NCBI GenBank assembly: GCA_003132505.1
Contig: PKXY01000034.1
Location: forward strand, 124,001 to 188,000
DNA from: Solirubrobacterales bacterium
Lineage (GTDB): Bacteria > Actinomycetota > Thermoleophilia > Solirubrobacterales > Solirubrobacteraceae
DNA length: 64,000 nucleotides
Direction: 5' to 3'
Numbering within the stretch: the stretch's first letter is position 1; every line of letters starts with the position of its first letter. A program made the translations under genes and the position numbers. Of this stretch, positions 9,440 to 17,628 are shown in pieces. The notes under the pieces were generated by a model. The model was not told the DNA's origin. It made no database searches and worked only from the letters and a program-made list of their open reading frames with translations.

Positions 9440-9973
9440 ATGACCGACGAGATCGATCTGCGGATCGACAGCGAGTGCTTTCGCAACGTCCTGGGTCACC
9501 TACCGACCGGGGTTACGGTTATCACCGCCCATCACCGCGACGGACCGGTCGGCATGTCGAGCAACTCGTTCACCTCCGTGTCGCTCGATCCGCCGCTGAT
9601 CCTCTTTTGCCCGGCGAAGAGCTCGGCGACCTGGCCGAAGATCCGCGAGTCGGGCAGCTTCTGCGTCAACATCTTTGCCGCCCACCACGAGCAGGCTTCG
9701 CGCCAGTTCTCACGCCTCGGCATCGACCGCTTCGCCGGCGTCTCCTGGCACGACCGGGCGGCAGGTCCCGCGCTCGACGACGCTCTCGCTTGGATCGAGT
9801 GCACGATTGACGCGGAGCACGAGGCGGGCGACCACCTGATCGTTGTCGGCGCGGTTCGCCGGCTGGAGGTGCGCGAGGGCGAAGTCGAGCCGCTCGTCTT
9901 CTTCCGCGGGCAGTACGGTTCGTTCCTGGGCCAAGCGGACAGCGTCAGATCTCCAGGCGACCGAGAGTCCTAG
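9440..9973 (+). CDS. Flavin reductase-like, FMN-binding domain protein
   Basis: A 177-residue single-domain protein of the flavin reductase family (PF01613 type). Typical segments are the N-terminal FRNVLGHLPTGVTVITA, then GMSSNSFTSVSLDPPLILFCPAKSSATWPKI and SGSFCVNIFAAHHE. Members bind FMN and either reduce free flavin with NAD(P)H for a partner monooxygenase or act directly as oxidoreductases. No oxygenase component is adjacent. It lies 3 bases before fbiC and is probably co-transcribed with it. A role tied to the deazaflavin F420 is suggested only by that position. Confidence 0.88.
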   Translation: MTDEIDLRIDSECFRNVLGHLPTGVTVITAHHRDGPVGMSSNSFTSVSLDPPLILFCPAKSSATWPKIRESGSFCVNIFAAHHEQASRQFSRLGIDRFAGVSWHDRAAGPALDDALAWIECTIDAEHEAGDHLIVVGAVRRLEVREGEVEPLVFFRGQYGSFLGQADSVRSPGDRES

Positions 9974-9976
9974 CCA

Positions 9977-12259
9977 ATGCCAGAGCACCCTGCCCCCGTC
10001 CCACAGCACGCGTCTGAGCTCTCGACGAGATTGAGGAAAACTCGGAGAGTGACTTTCTCGCGCAACGTGACGCTTTCGCTGTCGCGAACCTGCGTGTCGC
10101 ACTGCAAGTACTGCGCGTTCGCGACGCACCAGCCGCACCTGCACGAGCCGGATCAGGTGATCGCGCTGCTCGACCACGCCGCGCACCGCAACGTCAAGGA
10201 GCTGCTCGTCCTGACGGGCGATGATCCCGGCTCCCACGCCGGCGTTCGAGACCGCCTCGAGGCCCTCGGCTTCGACGATTTCGTCGCGTACGTGGTCTGG
10301 TGCTGCGAGCGCGCGCTCGAGCGCGGGCTGCTTCCGCACACGAACCTCGGCGCGCTTTCGCGCGGCGATCTCGCTCGGTTACGCGAGGTGACGGCCTCGC
10401 AGGGTTTGATGCTCGAGTCGCTGCGCTCCGACCTGCTGGCCCACGTGGCGTCGCCGACCAAGGACCCGGCGCTGCGACTCCAGACGATTCGCGATGCCGG
10501 GGAGCTGCGCATCCCGTTCACGAGCGGCATCCTGGTAGGGATCGGTGAGATGCCGGCGGACCGCATCGCCGCGCTCGAAGCGCTCGCCCAGCTCCAACGC
10601 GAGCACGGTCAACTGCAGGAGGTGATCCTGCAGAACTTCGTCCCTCACCGCCGGTACTACGGCGAGGAGCCCGCGGAGATCGCGAGCGCCGCAGCCGAGG
10701 ACTACTGGCGGACGGGGCTTGGACGTCATCCTGATCTCCCGCTCCCGCCCTGGGCCTGCGAGGTCTCGATCGACGACATCAAGGAACTCGTGGGCGTTGC
10801 GCATGAGCTGCTCCCGGGCGTCGGCATTCAGGTGCCGCCCAACCTGTCCGACTGGTGGCCCGAGCTGGTCATGACCGGTGCGAGCGATCTCGGCGGCCTC
10901 TCGCAGAACGGCGATCACATCTCGCCTGAGCACCCCTTCCCCTCGCCGCACCAGGTCCGCCGCCGTCTACAGGCTGACGGCGTCGCGCTGACTGAGCGCC
11001 TTTGCGTCTACGGCTCGCACATCGGGCCCGACTGGCAGTCTCAGGGCGTCCTCGATGTGATCAAGTCGCGCTACTGGTCGTTCATACCCAGGCGCGGGTC
11101 GGGCCGCGGGTCGGATCGCGTCATCCGCCGAGATCTCGTTCCTGCCGCGATCGCCAAGGGGCGCGCCGGCATCTCGCTCGGCGAGGATGAGCTCACAGCG
11201 CTGTTCGCCGAGTCGCGGCCGGAGGCGATCGAAGAGCTCCGCGAGGCCGCCGACGAGCTGCGCGCGGAGCTGGTCGGCGAGACGGTCACGTTCGTCGTTT
11301 GCCGAAACATCAACGTGTCGAACATCTGCATCGTCGGCTGCGCCTTCTGTGGCTTCGGTCAGGGGCGGCGCTCGCCGGACGCGTACGAGCACGACCGCGC
11401 GGCGCTCGAGCAGAAGATCCACGAGGCCGTCGAGTTCGGCGCAACCGAGATCTGCATGCAGTCGGGCATCCATCCCGACTGGACACTCGCCGACTACGAG
11501 CGCTGGCTCTCGATCATCAAGGAGACCGCGCCCCAGCTCCACGTCCACGCGTACTCGCCGATGGAGATCGCGCACATGTGCGACATCTCAGGTCTTGCAC
11601 CGAGCGAGGTCCTCGCGCGCCTGCGCGAAGCAGGGCTCGACTCGGTCCCGGGGACGGCGGCCGAGGTCCTCCACGACGGCGTGCGCGAGCGCATCTCACC
11701 CAACAAGCTGCCGGTCGCCCGCTGGGTCGAGATCGTTGAGGCCGCCCACCGCGGCGGCCTGCGCACGACCGCGACGGTCATGTTCGGCCACATCGAGGAA
11801 CCGTGGGAGCTCGCCGAGCACATGCGCGTGATCCGCGAGCTCCAGGAGCGGACCGACGGGATAACCGAGTTCGTGCCGCTTTCGTTCATTCCCTTCCAGA
11901 CGCTGCTCGGTCGCACCCACGGCGTCGAGGAGCTTTCGACGGAGGAGAAGCTCAAGCACACCGCCGTGTTCCGCCTCGCCCTCGGCAGTACGGTTCGCAA
12001 CCTGCAGAGCTCCTGGGTCAAGATGGGCCTCGCCGCCGCTACCGAATCGCTTCGCTGGGGCGTCAACGACCTTGGTGGAACGCTGATGGAGGAGTCGATC
12101 AGCCGCATGGCCGGCTCCTATCACGGTGTCAGGCTCGACCCCGAGGACTTCATCGACGCCGCCCACCGGGCCGGTCGCCCCGCTGCCGAGCGCACCACCC
12201 TCTACGCGATCCGCAACCGCTACGAGCTCCCGCAAGACGCCGTCGCGGAAGGCGTCTGA
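9977..12259 (+). CDS. fbiC: FbiC: 7,8-didemethyl-8-hydroxy-5-deazariboflavin (Fo) synthase, CofG-CofH fusion
   Basis: A 760-residue two-module radical-SAM enzyme that builds the F420 chromophore Fo from tyrosine and 5-amino-6-ribitylaminouracil. The N-terminal CofG half has its iron-sulfur site at residue 39 onward, CVSHCKYC, and the C-terminal CofH half has its own at residue 451 onward, CIVGCAFC; both are the CX3CX2C radical-SAM pattern. Other family segments include GQGRRSPDAY after the second cluster and QSGIHPDWTLADYERW. Length and order match actinobacterial FbiC; archaea and cyanobacteria use separate CofG and CofH. It sits in a tight forward operon between flavin reductase and pyruvate dehydrogenase genes. 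No fbiA, fbiB or fbiD is in the window. Confidence 0.97.
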   Translation: MPEHPAPVPQHASELSTRLRKTRRVTFSRNVTLSLSRTCVSHCKYCAFATHQPHLHEPDQVIALLDHAAHRNVKELLVLTGDDPGSHAGVRDRLEALGFDDFVAYVVWCCERALERGLLPHTNLGALSRGDLARLREVTASQGLMLESLRSDLLAHVASPTKDPALRLQTIRDAGELRIPFTSGILVGIGEMPADRIAALEALAQLQREHGQLQEVILQNFVPHRRYYGEEPAEIASAAAEDYWRTGLGRHPDLPLPPWACEVSIDDIKELVGVAHELLPGVGIQVPPNLSDWWPELVMTGASDLGGLSQNGDHISPEHPFPSPHQVRRRLQADGVALTERLCVYGSHIGPDWQSQGVLDVIKSRYWSFIPRRGSGRGSDRVIRRDLVPAAIAKGRAGISLGEDELTALFAESRPEAIEELREAADELRAELVGETVTFVVCRNINVSNICIVGCAFCGFGQGRRSPDAYEHDRAALEQKIHEAVEFGATEICMQSGIHPDWTLADYERWLSIIKETAPQLHVHAYSPMEIAHMCDISGLAPSEVLARLREAGLDSVPGTAAEVLHDGVRERISPNKLPVARWVEIVEAAHRGGLRTTATVMFGHIEEPWELAEHMRVIRELQERTDGITEFVPLSFIPFQTLLGRTHGVEELSTEEKLKHTAVFRLALGSTVRNLQSSWVKMGLAAATESLRWGVNDLGGTLMEESISRMAGSYHGVRLDPEDFIDAAHRAGRPAAERTTLYAIRNRYELPQDAVAEGV

Positions 12260-12268
12260 CGATCCGGG

Positions 12269-13390
12269 ATGCGCGTCGCGTCGAATCAGGCAGCCCCGCC
12301 CAACCAACCGGCCGAGTCGCTGTCCAAGGATCGGCGGCGTTCGCCAGCCGCCCGCAGCGAACCCCTTGCGGCGGAGCGCGGGGCCGAGCCGCCGTATCTC
12401 GACCGGGACGACCGCGTGGCGCTGTTCCGCTTCATGGTGCTGCACCGCGCCATCGAGGAGCGGGGCGTCAGCCTATACAAGCAGGGCAAGGTGCCGGGCT
12501 CGTTCTATGACGGCCGCGGTCAGGAGGCGACCTGCGTCGGCGCTGCCTTCGCCCTCGGACCTGCCGATCCGGTCTGTCCGCTGATCCGCGACCTCGGAGC
12601 ACATCTCGTCAAAGGCACCTCGCCGCGAGCGGTTCTCGCGCACTACCTCGGACGCCCAGGAGGTGTCAGCGCGGCACGCGAAGGGAATGTCCACTTCGGT
12701 GACGCAACTCTCGGTGTGCTCGGCATGGTGTCGATGCTGCCCGACATGATGCCGGTTGCCGTCGGTATGGCTATGGCGTTCAAGCTGCGCCGCGAGGCGC
12801 GCTGCTCGCTCGCGCTGTTCGGCGATGGCGCGACGTCGGTTGGCGACTGGCACGAGGCGATGAATTTCGCCGCCGTTCAGCGGGTACCCGCGATCTTCGT
12901 ACTCGAGCACAACGGGTACGCCTACTCGACTCCGAGCTCGCGACAGTTCGTCGTCGACCCCGTGGAGCGCGCCGCGGCCTACGGGATGCTCGGCGTGAGC
13001 GTTGACGGCAACGACGTCGAGGCTGTGTTCGACGTCGTCCGCCAGGCGCGCGAGCGCGCGCTCGCCGGCGGTGGCCCGACGCTGATTGCGGCCCACACTA
13101 TGCGCATGCACGGCCACGGCCTCCACGACGACGCAAGCTACGTGCCTGCCGAGCAGCTCGCCGAGTGGGCGGCGCGTGATCCGATCGCACTCCAGCGCGC
13201 TCGCCTGGTTGCGCTTGGCGTCGACGTCGAGACGATCTCAGCTTCGGTTACAGCCGAGGTCGATCAGGCCACCACCGAAGCGCTTGCGATGCCGCTGCCG
13301 GACCCGGCCACCGCGACAACGGGAGTGTTCTGCGATGGCGAGGCGATCCCGATGGGGCTCGGGCTCGCCCCGTGGAGCGGTTTTCGCTGA
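12269..13390 (+). CDS. pdhA: 2-oxoacid (pyruvate/branched-chain) dehydrogenase E1 component, alpha subunit
   Basis: A 373-residue ThDP-dependent decarboxylase subunit. After a ~45-residue low-complexity N-terminus comes the family core: FYDGRGQEATCVGAAFAL, the active-site region PGGVSAAREGNVHFGD, and the ThDP/Mg motif GDGATSVGDWHEAMN ending at EHNGYAYST. It forms an alpha2-beta2 E1 with the next gene and feeds acyl groups to the E2 at 14403. Sequence style is that of the BCKDH/PDH alpha group, so pyruvate or branched-chain 2-oxoacids are both possible. It begins 9 bases after fbiC, and its TGA overlaps the ATG of the beta subunit by one base, which implies translational coupling. Confidence 0.92.
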   Translation: MRVASNQAAPPNQPAESLSKDRRRSPAARSEPLAAERGAEPPYLDRDDRVALFRFMVLHRAIEERGVSLYKQGKVPGSFYDGRGQEATCVGAAFALGPADPVCPLIRDLGAHLVKGTSPRAVLAHYLGRPGGVSAAREGNVHFGDATLGVLGMVSMLPDMMPVAVGMAMAFKLRREARCSLALFGDGATSVGDWHEAMNFAAVQRVPAIFVLEHNGYAYSTPSSRQFVVDPVERAAAYGMLGVSVDGNDVEAVFDVVRQARERALAGGGPTLIAAHTMRMHGHGLHDDASYVPAEQLAEWAARDPIALQRARLVALGVDVETISASVTAEVDQATTEALAMPLPDPATATTGVFCDGEAIPMGLGLAPWSGFR

Positions 13391-14355
13391 TGGCGCAGCT
13401 GAGCTATCTCGAAGCGATATCCGACGCCCTGCGTGTTGCGATGGGTGAGGATGAGCGCGTCATCCTGCTCGGCGAGGACATCGGCGTCCACGGCGGTGCG
13501 TTCAAGGTCACCGACGGACTCTTGGCGGAGTTCGGCGCCGACCGGGTGATCGACACGCCGATCTGCGAGGAAGCGATCGTTGGCGGGGCCGTCGGGGCCG
13601 CGATCGTCGGAATGCGACCGGTCTGCGAGATGCAGTTTGCGGATTTCGTCGCCTGCGCCTTCGACCAGATCGTTAACGTCGCCGGCAAGCTCCATTACCG
13701 GCTCGGCGTCGCCGTACCGATCGTCGTGCGCCTGCCGAGCGGCGGCGGCTTCTCTGGCGGGCCTTACCATTCGCAGAATCCGGAGGCCTGGTTCCTTCAC
13801 TCTCCCGGTCTGAAGGTTCTCGCGCCGTCGAGCGCGGAAGACGCCAAGGGCCTGCTGCTCGCGGCGATCGCCGACCCCAACCCGGTGCTGTTTCTCGAGC
13901 ACAAGAACCTCTACCGGCGCGTCCGCGGCGAGGTGGCCGAGGGCTCCTATGAGACGCCGTTCACGGCTCGCACCGTCCGCGACGGCGACGATCTGGTCGT
14001 CATCGCCTACGGCGCCATGGTCCACACCGCCCTCGAGGCGATCGAGCAACTGCCCGACGCGAGCATTCGGCTGCTCGACCTGCGCTCTCTGGCACCACTC
14101 GATGAGGACGCGATTCTCGCCGCGGTCCGCGATTGCTCCAAGGTGGTCGTGGTCGACGAAGCCAACTACACCTGCGCGATGGGAGCCCAGGTTTCCTCGG
14201 TGATCGCTGAGCGCGCGTTCGAGTGGCTCGAGGGCCCGATCGTGCGCGTCGCGGCGCCCGATGTCCCGATCCCGTTCGCGCCCGCCCTCGAGAGCGCCGT
14301 CCTACCCAGCGTCGAGCGGATCCGCGCCGCCTGCGATGAGCTCCTCGCCTACTAG
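13390..14355 (+). CDS. pdhB: 2-oxoacid dehydrogenase E1 component, beta subunit
   Basis: A 321-residue E1 beta subunit from ATG at 13390, which overlaps the alpha-subunit stop by one base. Family landmarks are LSYLEAISDALRVAMGEDERVILLGEDIG, DTPICEEAIVGGAVGAAIVGMRPVCEMQFADF, the RLPSGGGFSGGPYHSQNPEAWFLH active-site loop, and the C-terminal DLRSLAPLDEDAI. With the alpha subunit it decarboxylates pyruvate or a branched-chain 2-oxoacid and reductively acylates the lipoyl domain of E2. A small in-frame extension back to 13372 overlaps the alpha gene further and is less likely. A 47-base gap separates it from the E2 gene. Confidence 0.94.
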   Translation: MAQLSYLEAISDALRVAMGEDERVILLGEDIGVHGGAFKVTDGLLAEFGADRVIDTPICEEAIVGGAVGAAIVGMRPVCEMQFADFVACAFDQIVNVAGKLHYRLGVAVPIVVRLPSGGGFSGGPYHSQNPEAWFLHSPGLKVLAPSSAEDAKGLLLAAIADPNPVLFLEHKNLYRRVRGEVAEGSYETPFTARTVRDGDDLVVIAYGAMVHTALEAIEQLPDASIRLLDLRSLAPLDEDAILAAVRDCSKVVVVDEANYTCAMGAQVSSVIAERAFEWLEGPIVRVAAPDVPIPFAPALESAVLPSVERIRAACDELLAY

Positions 14356-14402
14356 GAAGCCACCGCGATACCTCCTGTGCCCGCTTTACATGGGGCGCTG
14401 AG

Positions 14403-15551
14403 ATGACCTCAGCGACACACGTTGAGGTCGTGATGCCCCAGCTGGGCATCTCCGTCACCGAAGGCACGATCGTTCAGTGGCGCAAGCGCCCCGGCGACGC
14501 CGTCGCCTACGAGGAGCCGATCTGCGACATCGATACCGACAAGATCGAATCGGAGCTTCCCTCGCCGGTCGCCGGTGTCCTCGTCGAGATCCTCGTTGAG
14601 GTCGGCGAGACCGTCAACACCGGCACGGCGATCGCGCTGATCGCATCGGACGGCTCACACGAGGTCCCAGTCGTCGTCGTCGATGCGGCCGAGCCCAAGC
14701 TGACCGCGGCAGCCGCTGAAGGTCGCGAGCACCTCTATTCGCCCGTGGTGCAACGCCTCGCCGCCGAGCACGGCATCGATCTGGCGACGGTCACCGGCAC
14801 CGGTACGGGCGGGCGCATCCGCAAGCAAGACGTCCTCTCAGCAGTCGCCGACCGCGCCGGTGCTGGCGCGCAGCAGTACGTGCCGCCGCCACCAGTCCCG
14901 CTGTCCCGCATGCGCCGCTCGATCGGCGACCACATGAAGCGATCGCTCGAGACAGCCGCGACGGTCACTTCGTGGATCGAGGTCGATTTCAGCGCCATCG
15001 AGGCGGCGCGCGTCCGGTTGCGCACGACGGCGCTGCCGATCGTTGCGAGCGCGACGATGGCTACGCTCGCCGAGTTCCCGGATCTGAACGCCTGGCTCGA
15101 CGGCGGAGACATCGTGCGCCACGACACGGTCAACCTTGGAATCGCCGTCGCGCTTGGCACCGAGGGGCTGCTCGTCCCGGTGATCCGCGAGGCCGAGCGC
15201 TTGAGTATCGCCGAGCTGTCGGAGCGGATCCGCGATCTCGCGACGCGGGCCCGCACCGGCGAGCTGAAGCCGGAGGAGTTGCGCGACGGCACGTTCACGA
15301 TCACCAACCCGGGGCAATACGGCACCGTCATGGCGACGCCGGTGATCAACCAGCCGCAGATCGCGATCCTCGACGTCGAGGCGATCGTGCGGCGCCCAGT
15401 CGTCGTCAGCGACCCGTCGGGCGAGGAGAGCATCGCGATCCGTCCGATTTGCATCGTTGGTCTCTCCTGGGATCACCGCGCACTCGACGGGGTGCTCGCA
15501 GCGCAGTTCCTCGGGGCGCTGCGGGGGCGGCTCGAGCGCTGGGACACATGA
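14403..15551 (+). CDS. pdhC: Dihydrolipoamide acyltransferase (E2) of the 2-oxoacid dehydrogenase complex
   Basis: A 382-residue E2 with one lipoyl domain (residues ~5-80, lipoyl-lysine in IDTDKIESE), a peripheral E1/E3-binding domain (about 110-145, YSPVVQRLAAEHGIDLATVTGTGTGGRIRKQDV), and a catalytic domain ending in SWDHRALDG, which holds the active-site His and Asp. It transfers the acyl group from lipoate to CoA. The E3 dihydrolipoamide dehydrogenase gene is not adjacent and must come from elsewhere. It closes the forward operon that starts at or before the flavin reductase. A hairpin at 15678-15702 lies downstream. Confidence 0.93.
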   Translation: MTSATHVEVVMPQLGISVTEGTIVQWRKRPGDAVAYEEPICDIDTDKIESELPSPVAGVLVEILVEVGETVNTGTAIALIASDGSHEVPVVVVDAAEPKLTAAAAEGREHLYSPVVQRLAAEHGIDLATVTGTGTGGRIRKQDVLSAVADRAGAGAQQYVPPPPVPLSRMRRSIGDHMKRSLETAATVTSWIEVDFSAIEAARVRLRTTALPIVASATMATLAEFPDLNAWLDGGDIVRHDTVNLGIAVALGTEGLLVPVIREAERLSIAELSERIRDLATRARTGELKPEELRDGTFTITNPGQYGTVMATPVINQPQIAILDVEAIVRRPVVVSDPSGEESIAIRPICIVGLSWDHRALDGVLAAQFLGALRGRLERWDT

Positions 15552-15677
15552 TCCAGCCGCGCCGCGCCGGACGGTTGCGATTGACCTAGCCGCCGGGGCG
15601 TCCGCTCGGACAGCGCCAGGCAAGCGGTCTCGTGCATGCGAGAGCGTGCCATTCCCAGAAGCGAGCGAGCGACCGAG

Positions 15678-15702
15678 TTTCTAGCCGCGCAAGCGGCAGA
15701 AA
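15678..15702. terminator. Bidirectional hairpin between E2 and VOC genes
   Basis: The arms TTTCTAGCCGC (15678-15688) and GCGGCAGAAA (15693-15702) pair around a GCAA loop with one bulged A. Outer bases GAG/CTC can extend the stem. Flanking T and A runs give a short U tract in both directions. It lies between the convergent stops at 15551 and 15718. Confidence 0.6.
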
Positions 15703-15717
15703 GCTCGCGAGCCGAGC

Positions 15718-16494
15718 TTAGTCCTCGAACCGCCCCGAGTAGAGGGCGAAGCCGGCGCCCTGGGGGTCGGTGACGATCGCGATCTTGCCCATCGGCAGCT
15801 CAAAGGGGCCGGCGCGCTTGCTGCCACCGAGCTCCTCGAGCTTGGCGAGCGCCACGTCGGTGTCCTCGACGCCGAAGTAGGGAAGCCAGAACGACGGCAT
15901 CGGGTCAGGCGGCGGCATGATCCCGCCGTTGCTCCGCTCGCCGTTCATGATCAACCAGTAAGGCGTCGGGTTAGCCTCGAACGGAGTGACCGTCCAGCCG
16001 AAGAGATCGCTGTAGAAGCTGCTCGCGGCAGGGACATCGCTCGTCACGAGCTCGTTCCAGGTCAGGGCGCCGACCTCGGTCACTAGCCTCGCGCCATGGT
16101 GGCGCCCGGGCTGCCAGACCATGAAGAAGGCTCCGAGCGGGTCCTGCAGCACCGCCATCCGGCCGGCGTCCATTACGTCGAAGGCTGGCGCGTGGGCGCT
16201 GCCGCCGAGCTCCGTGGCGCGCTCGACGATCGCATCCGCGTCGATCACCGAGACGTAGTTGTTCCACGCCGGCGGTGCTCCCGCGTCGCGCTGCTGTTGC
16301 TGCTGCGGGGCGATCGCGGCGACCTGCTTGCCGCGCAGCCGCATCATCGAGTAGACGACGCCGTCGCTGACCGGAATGTCATCGGTCTCCCAGCCCAACA
16401 GCGCGCCGTAGAAAGCCTTCGCGCCGTCCTGGTCGGTCGTCGCCAGGTCACACCAGCAGAACGTTCCGGGGGCGTATTCGCTGCGCTCGGACAC
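15718..16494 (-). CDS. Two-domain VOC (glyoxalase/bleomycin-resistance fold) protein, CFP30B-like
   Basis: About 258 residues from a GTG at 16494, giving the N-terminus SERSEYAPGTFCWCDLATTD. Two vicinal-oxygen-chelate modules are present: residues ~10-130, with AKAFYGALLGWE and DPLGAFFMVWQPG, and ~140-255, with ASSFYSDLFGWTV and DPQGAGFALYSG. This resembles the mycobacterial CFP30B family; its substrate is not known. An open frame continues upstream to 16677 but would run antisense over the small gene at 16570, and the domain starts cleanly at the GTG. It is convergent with the pdhC operon. Confidence 0.82.
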   Translation of the reverse strand: MSERSEYAPGTFCWCDLATTDQDGAKAFYGALLGWETDDIPVSDGVVYSMMRLRGKQVAAIAPQQQQQRDAGAPPAWNNYVSVIDADAIVERATELGGSAHAPAFDVMDAGRMAVLQDPLGAFFMVWQPGRHHGARLVTEVGALTWNELVTSDVPAASSFYSDLFGWTVTPFEANPTPYWLIMNGERSNGGIMPPPDPMPSFWLPYFGVEDTDVALAKLEELGGSKRAGPFELPMGKIAIVTDPQGAGFALYSGRFED

Positions 16495-16569
16495 GCGAGG
16501 AGCATACCCAAGGCGAGCTCGCATTCTTAGGTTCCTTGCGCGTCCCCACGCGGTAGTCTGTAGCCGGCA

Positions 16570-16749
16570 ATGGTGGTCGCCTGTATCTACCACGCGTACA
16601 TGGCAGGGCTCTACGCCTCGCCCGTGATCCTGCTCGGCGGTTGGGTCTGGTTCAGTAATCGCCGGCACCGCCGTCACAACGGTGGCGACGGGCCGCCGGA
16701 TACCGGCACGCCGCCCGCTAGCGGCACGCCCGCGCCGAGCGCCGGCTAG
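16570..16749 (+). CDS. Small single-span membrane protein, hypothetical
   Basis: A 59-residue frame from ATG at 16570. It contains one hydrophobic segment (MAGLYASPVILLGGWVWF, residues ~10-27) followed by a basic stretch SNRRHRRH and a Gly/Pro/Thr-rich tail, which predicts a single-pass protein with a cytoplasmic C-terminus. No strong ribosome site is visible upstream. It fills the gap between the divergent VOC gene and the convergent TSUP gene, 5 bases from the latter's stop. It could be spurious; the membrane segment with positive-inside residues is the main argument for it. Confidence 0.45.
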   Translation: MVVACIYHAYMAGLYASPVILLGGWVWFSNRRHRRHNGGDGPPDTGTPPASGTPAPSAG

Positions 16750-16754
16750 GGGTC

Positions 16755-17519
16755 CTAGGTAAGCAGCCGCACGATCGCCGCGGTCCCGACAGCGACGATC
16801 ACGACGCGCAACGCTCCCGGCGGCAGCCGGCGACCGTACCGCGCGCCGAGCATCCCGCCGGTGATCGAGCCCGCGGCTAGCAGGCCGGCGGCAGTCCAGT
16901 CGACGTGCGGCGCGGCGAAGGCGAAGACGATCCCCGCGACGAGGTTTGCGACGCCGGCGAGGAGGTTCTTGACGCCATTGATGCGCTGGAGGCTCTCGTC
17001 GAGTCCGAGCGCGAGGATCGCCAGCAGCAAGATGCCCTGAGCCGCGCCGAAGTAGCCCCCGTAGACACCGCTCGCAAAGACGCCGGAGAACAGTGCGGAG
17101 CCCACGTGGCGGCGTTCGCGCTCATTGCGCGAGGCACGCGCCGCGAGCCAAGCGCTGAGCCGCGGCTGGACGACGATCAGGATCAGCGCGATCGCGATGA
17201 ACGCCGGCACGATCGCTTTGAAGGCCGAGGCGGGCAGGACGAGCAACAGGATCGCGCCGATGACCGCGCCGATAGACGAGGCGAGCGCCAGTCGCGCCGC
17301 CCGCCGGCCCTGTCCCTTGAGCTCGCGCCGGTAGCCGTAGGCGCTGGTCAGCGCGCCTGGCGCCAGACCGAGGGTGTTCGAGACGTTCGCCGTGACCGGC
17401 GCGAAGCCGAATGCCAGTAGGACGGGGAAGGTGATCAACGTTCCTGAGCCGACGACCGCGTTGATCGTGCCTGCCGCGACGCCCGCGGTGAGGATTGCGA
17501 GAACCTCGAACGCGCTCAA
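16755..17519 (-). CDS. TSUP (TauE/SafE) family membrane permease
   Basis: About 254 residues with eight predicted hydrophobic segments in two repeats typical of TSUP transporters. The first repeat carries AAGTINAVVGSGTLITFPVLLAFG and VTANVSNTLGLAPG; the second carries GVYGGYFGAAQGILLL and NGVKNLLAGVANLVAG. These proteins export sulfite, sulfonates or other small organic anions, and no neighbour fixes the substrate. TTG at 17519 is chosen because the membrane core begins right after it; the in-frame stretch upstream to 17837 would overlap the divergent aconitase gene. Confidence 0.85.
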   Translation of the reverse strand: MSAFEVLAILTAGVAAGTINAVVGSGTLITFPVLLAFGFAPVTANVSNTLGLAPGALTSAYGYRRELKGQGRRAARLALASSIGAVIGAILLLVLPASAFKAIVPAFIAIALILIVVQPRLSAWLAARASRNERERRHVGSALFSGVFASGVYGGYFGAAQGILLLAILALGLDESLQRINGVKNLLAGVANLVAGIVFAFAAPHVDWTAAGLLAAGSITGGMLGARYGRRLPPGALRVVIVAVGTAAIVRLLT

Positions 17520-17628
17520 GCGGGTGCTGCCTTGCGATCGCGTGCCACCGCCGGGAGCGTAGTGGAGCGGTCCGAGCGGCCCGGTTCGCGATAATCGAGG
17601 AGCAAGTACTGCCGAAGAGGAGGCCCGC

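Noticed and set aside
16495-16677. N-terminal extension of the VOC protein
   Set aside because: No domain content, and it would be antisense to a plausible small membrane protein gene.
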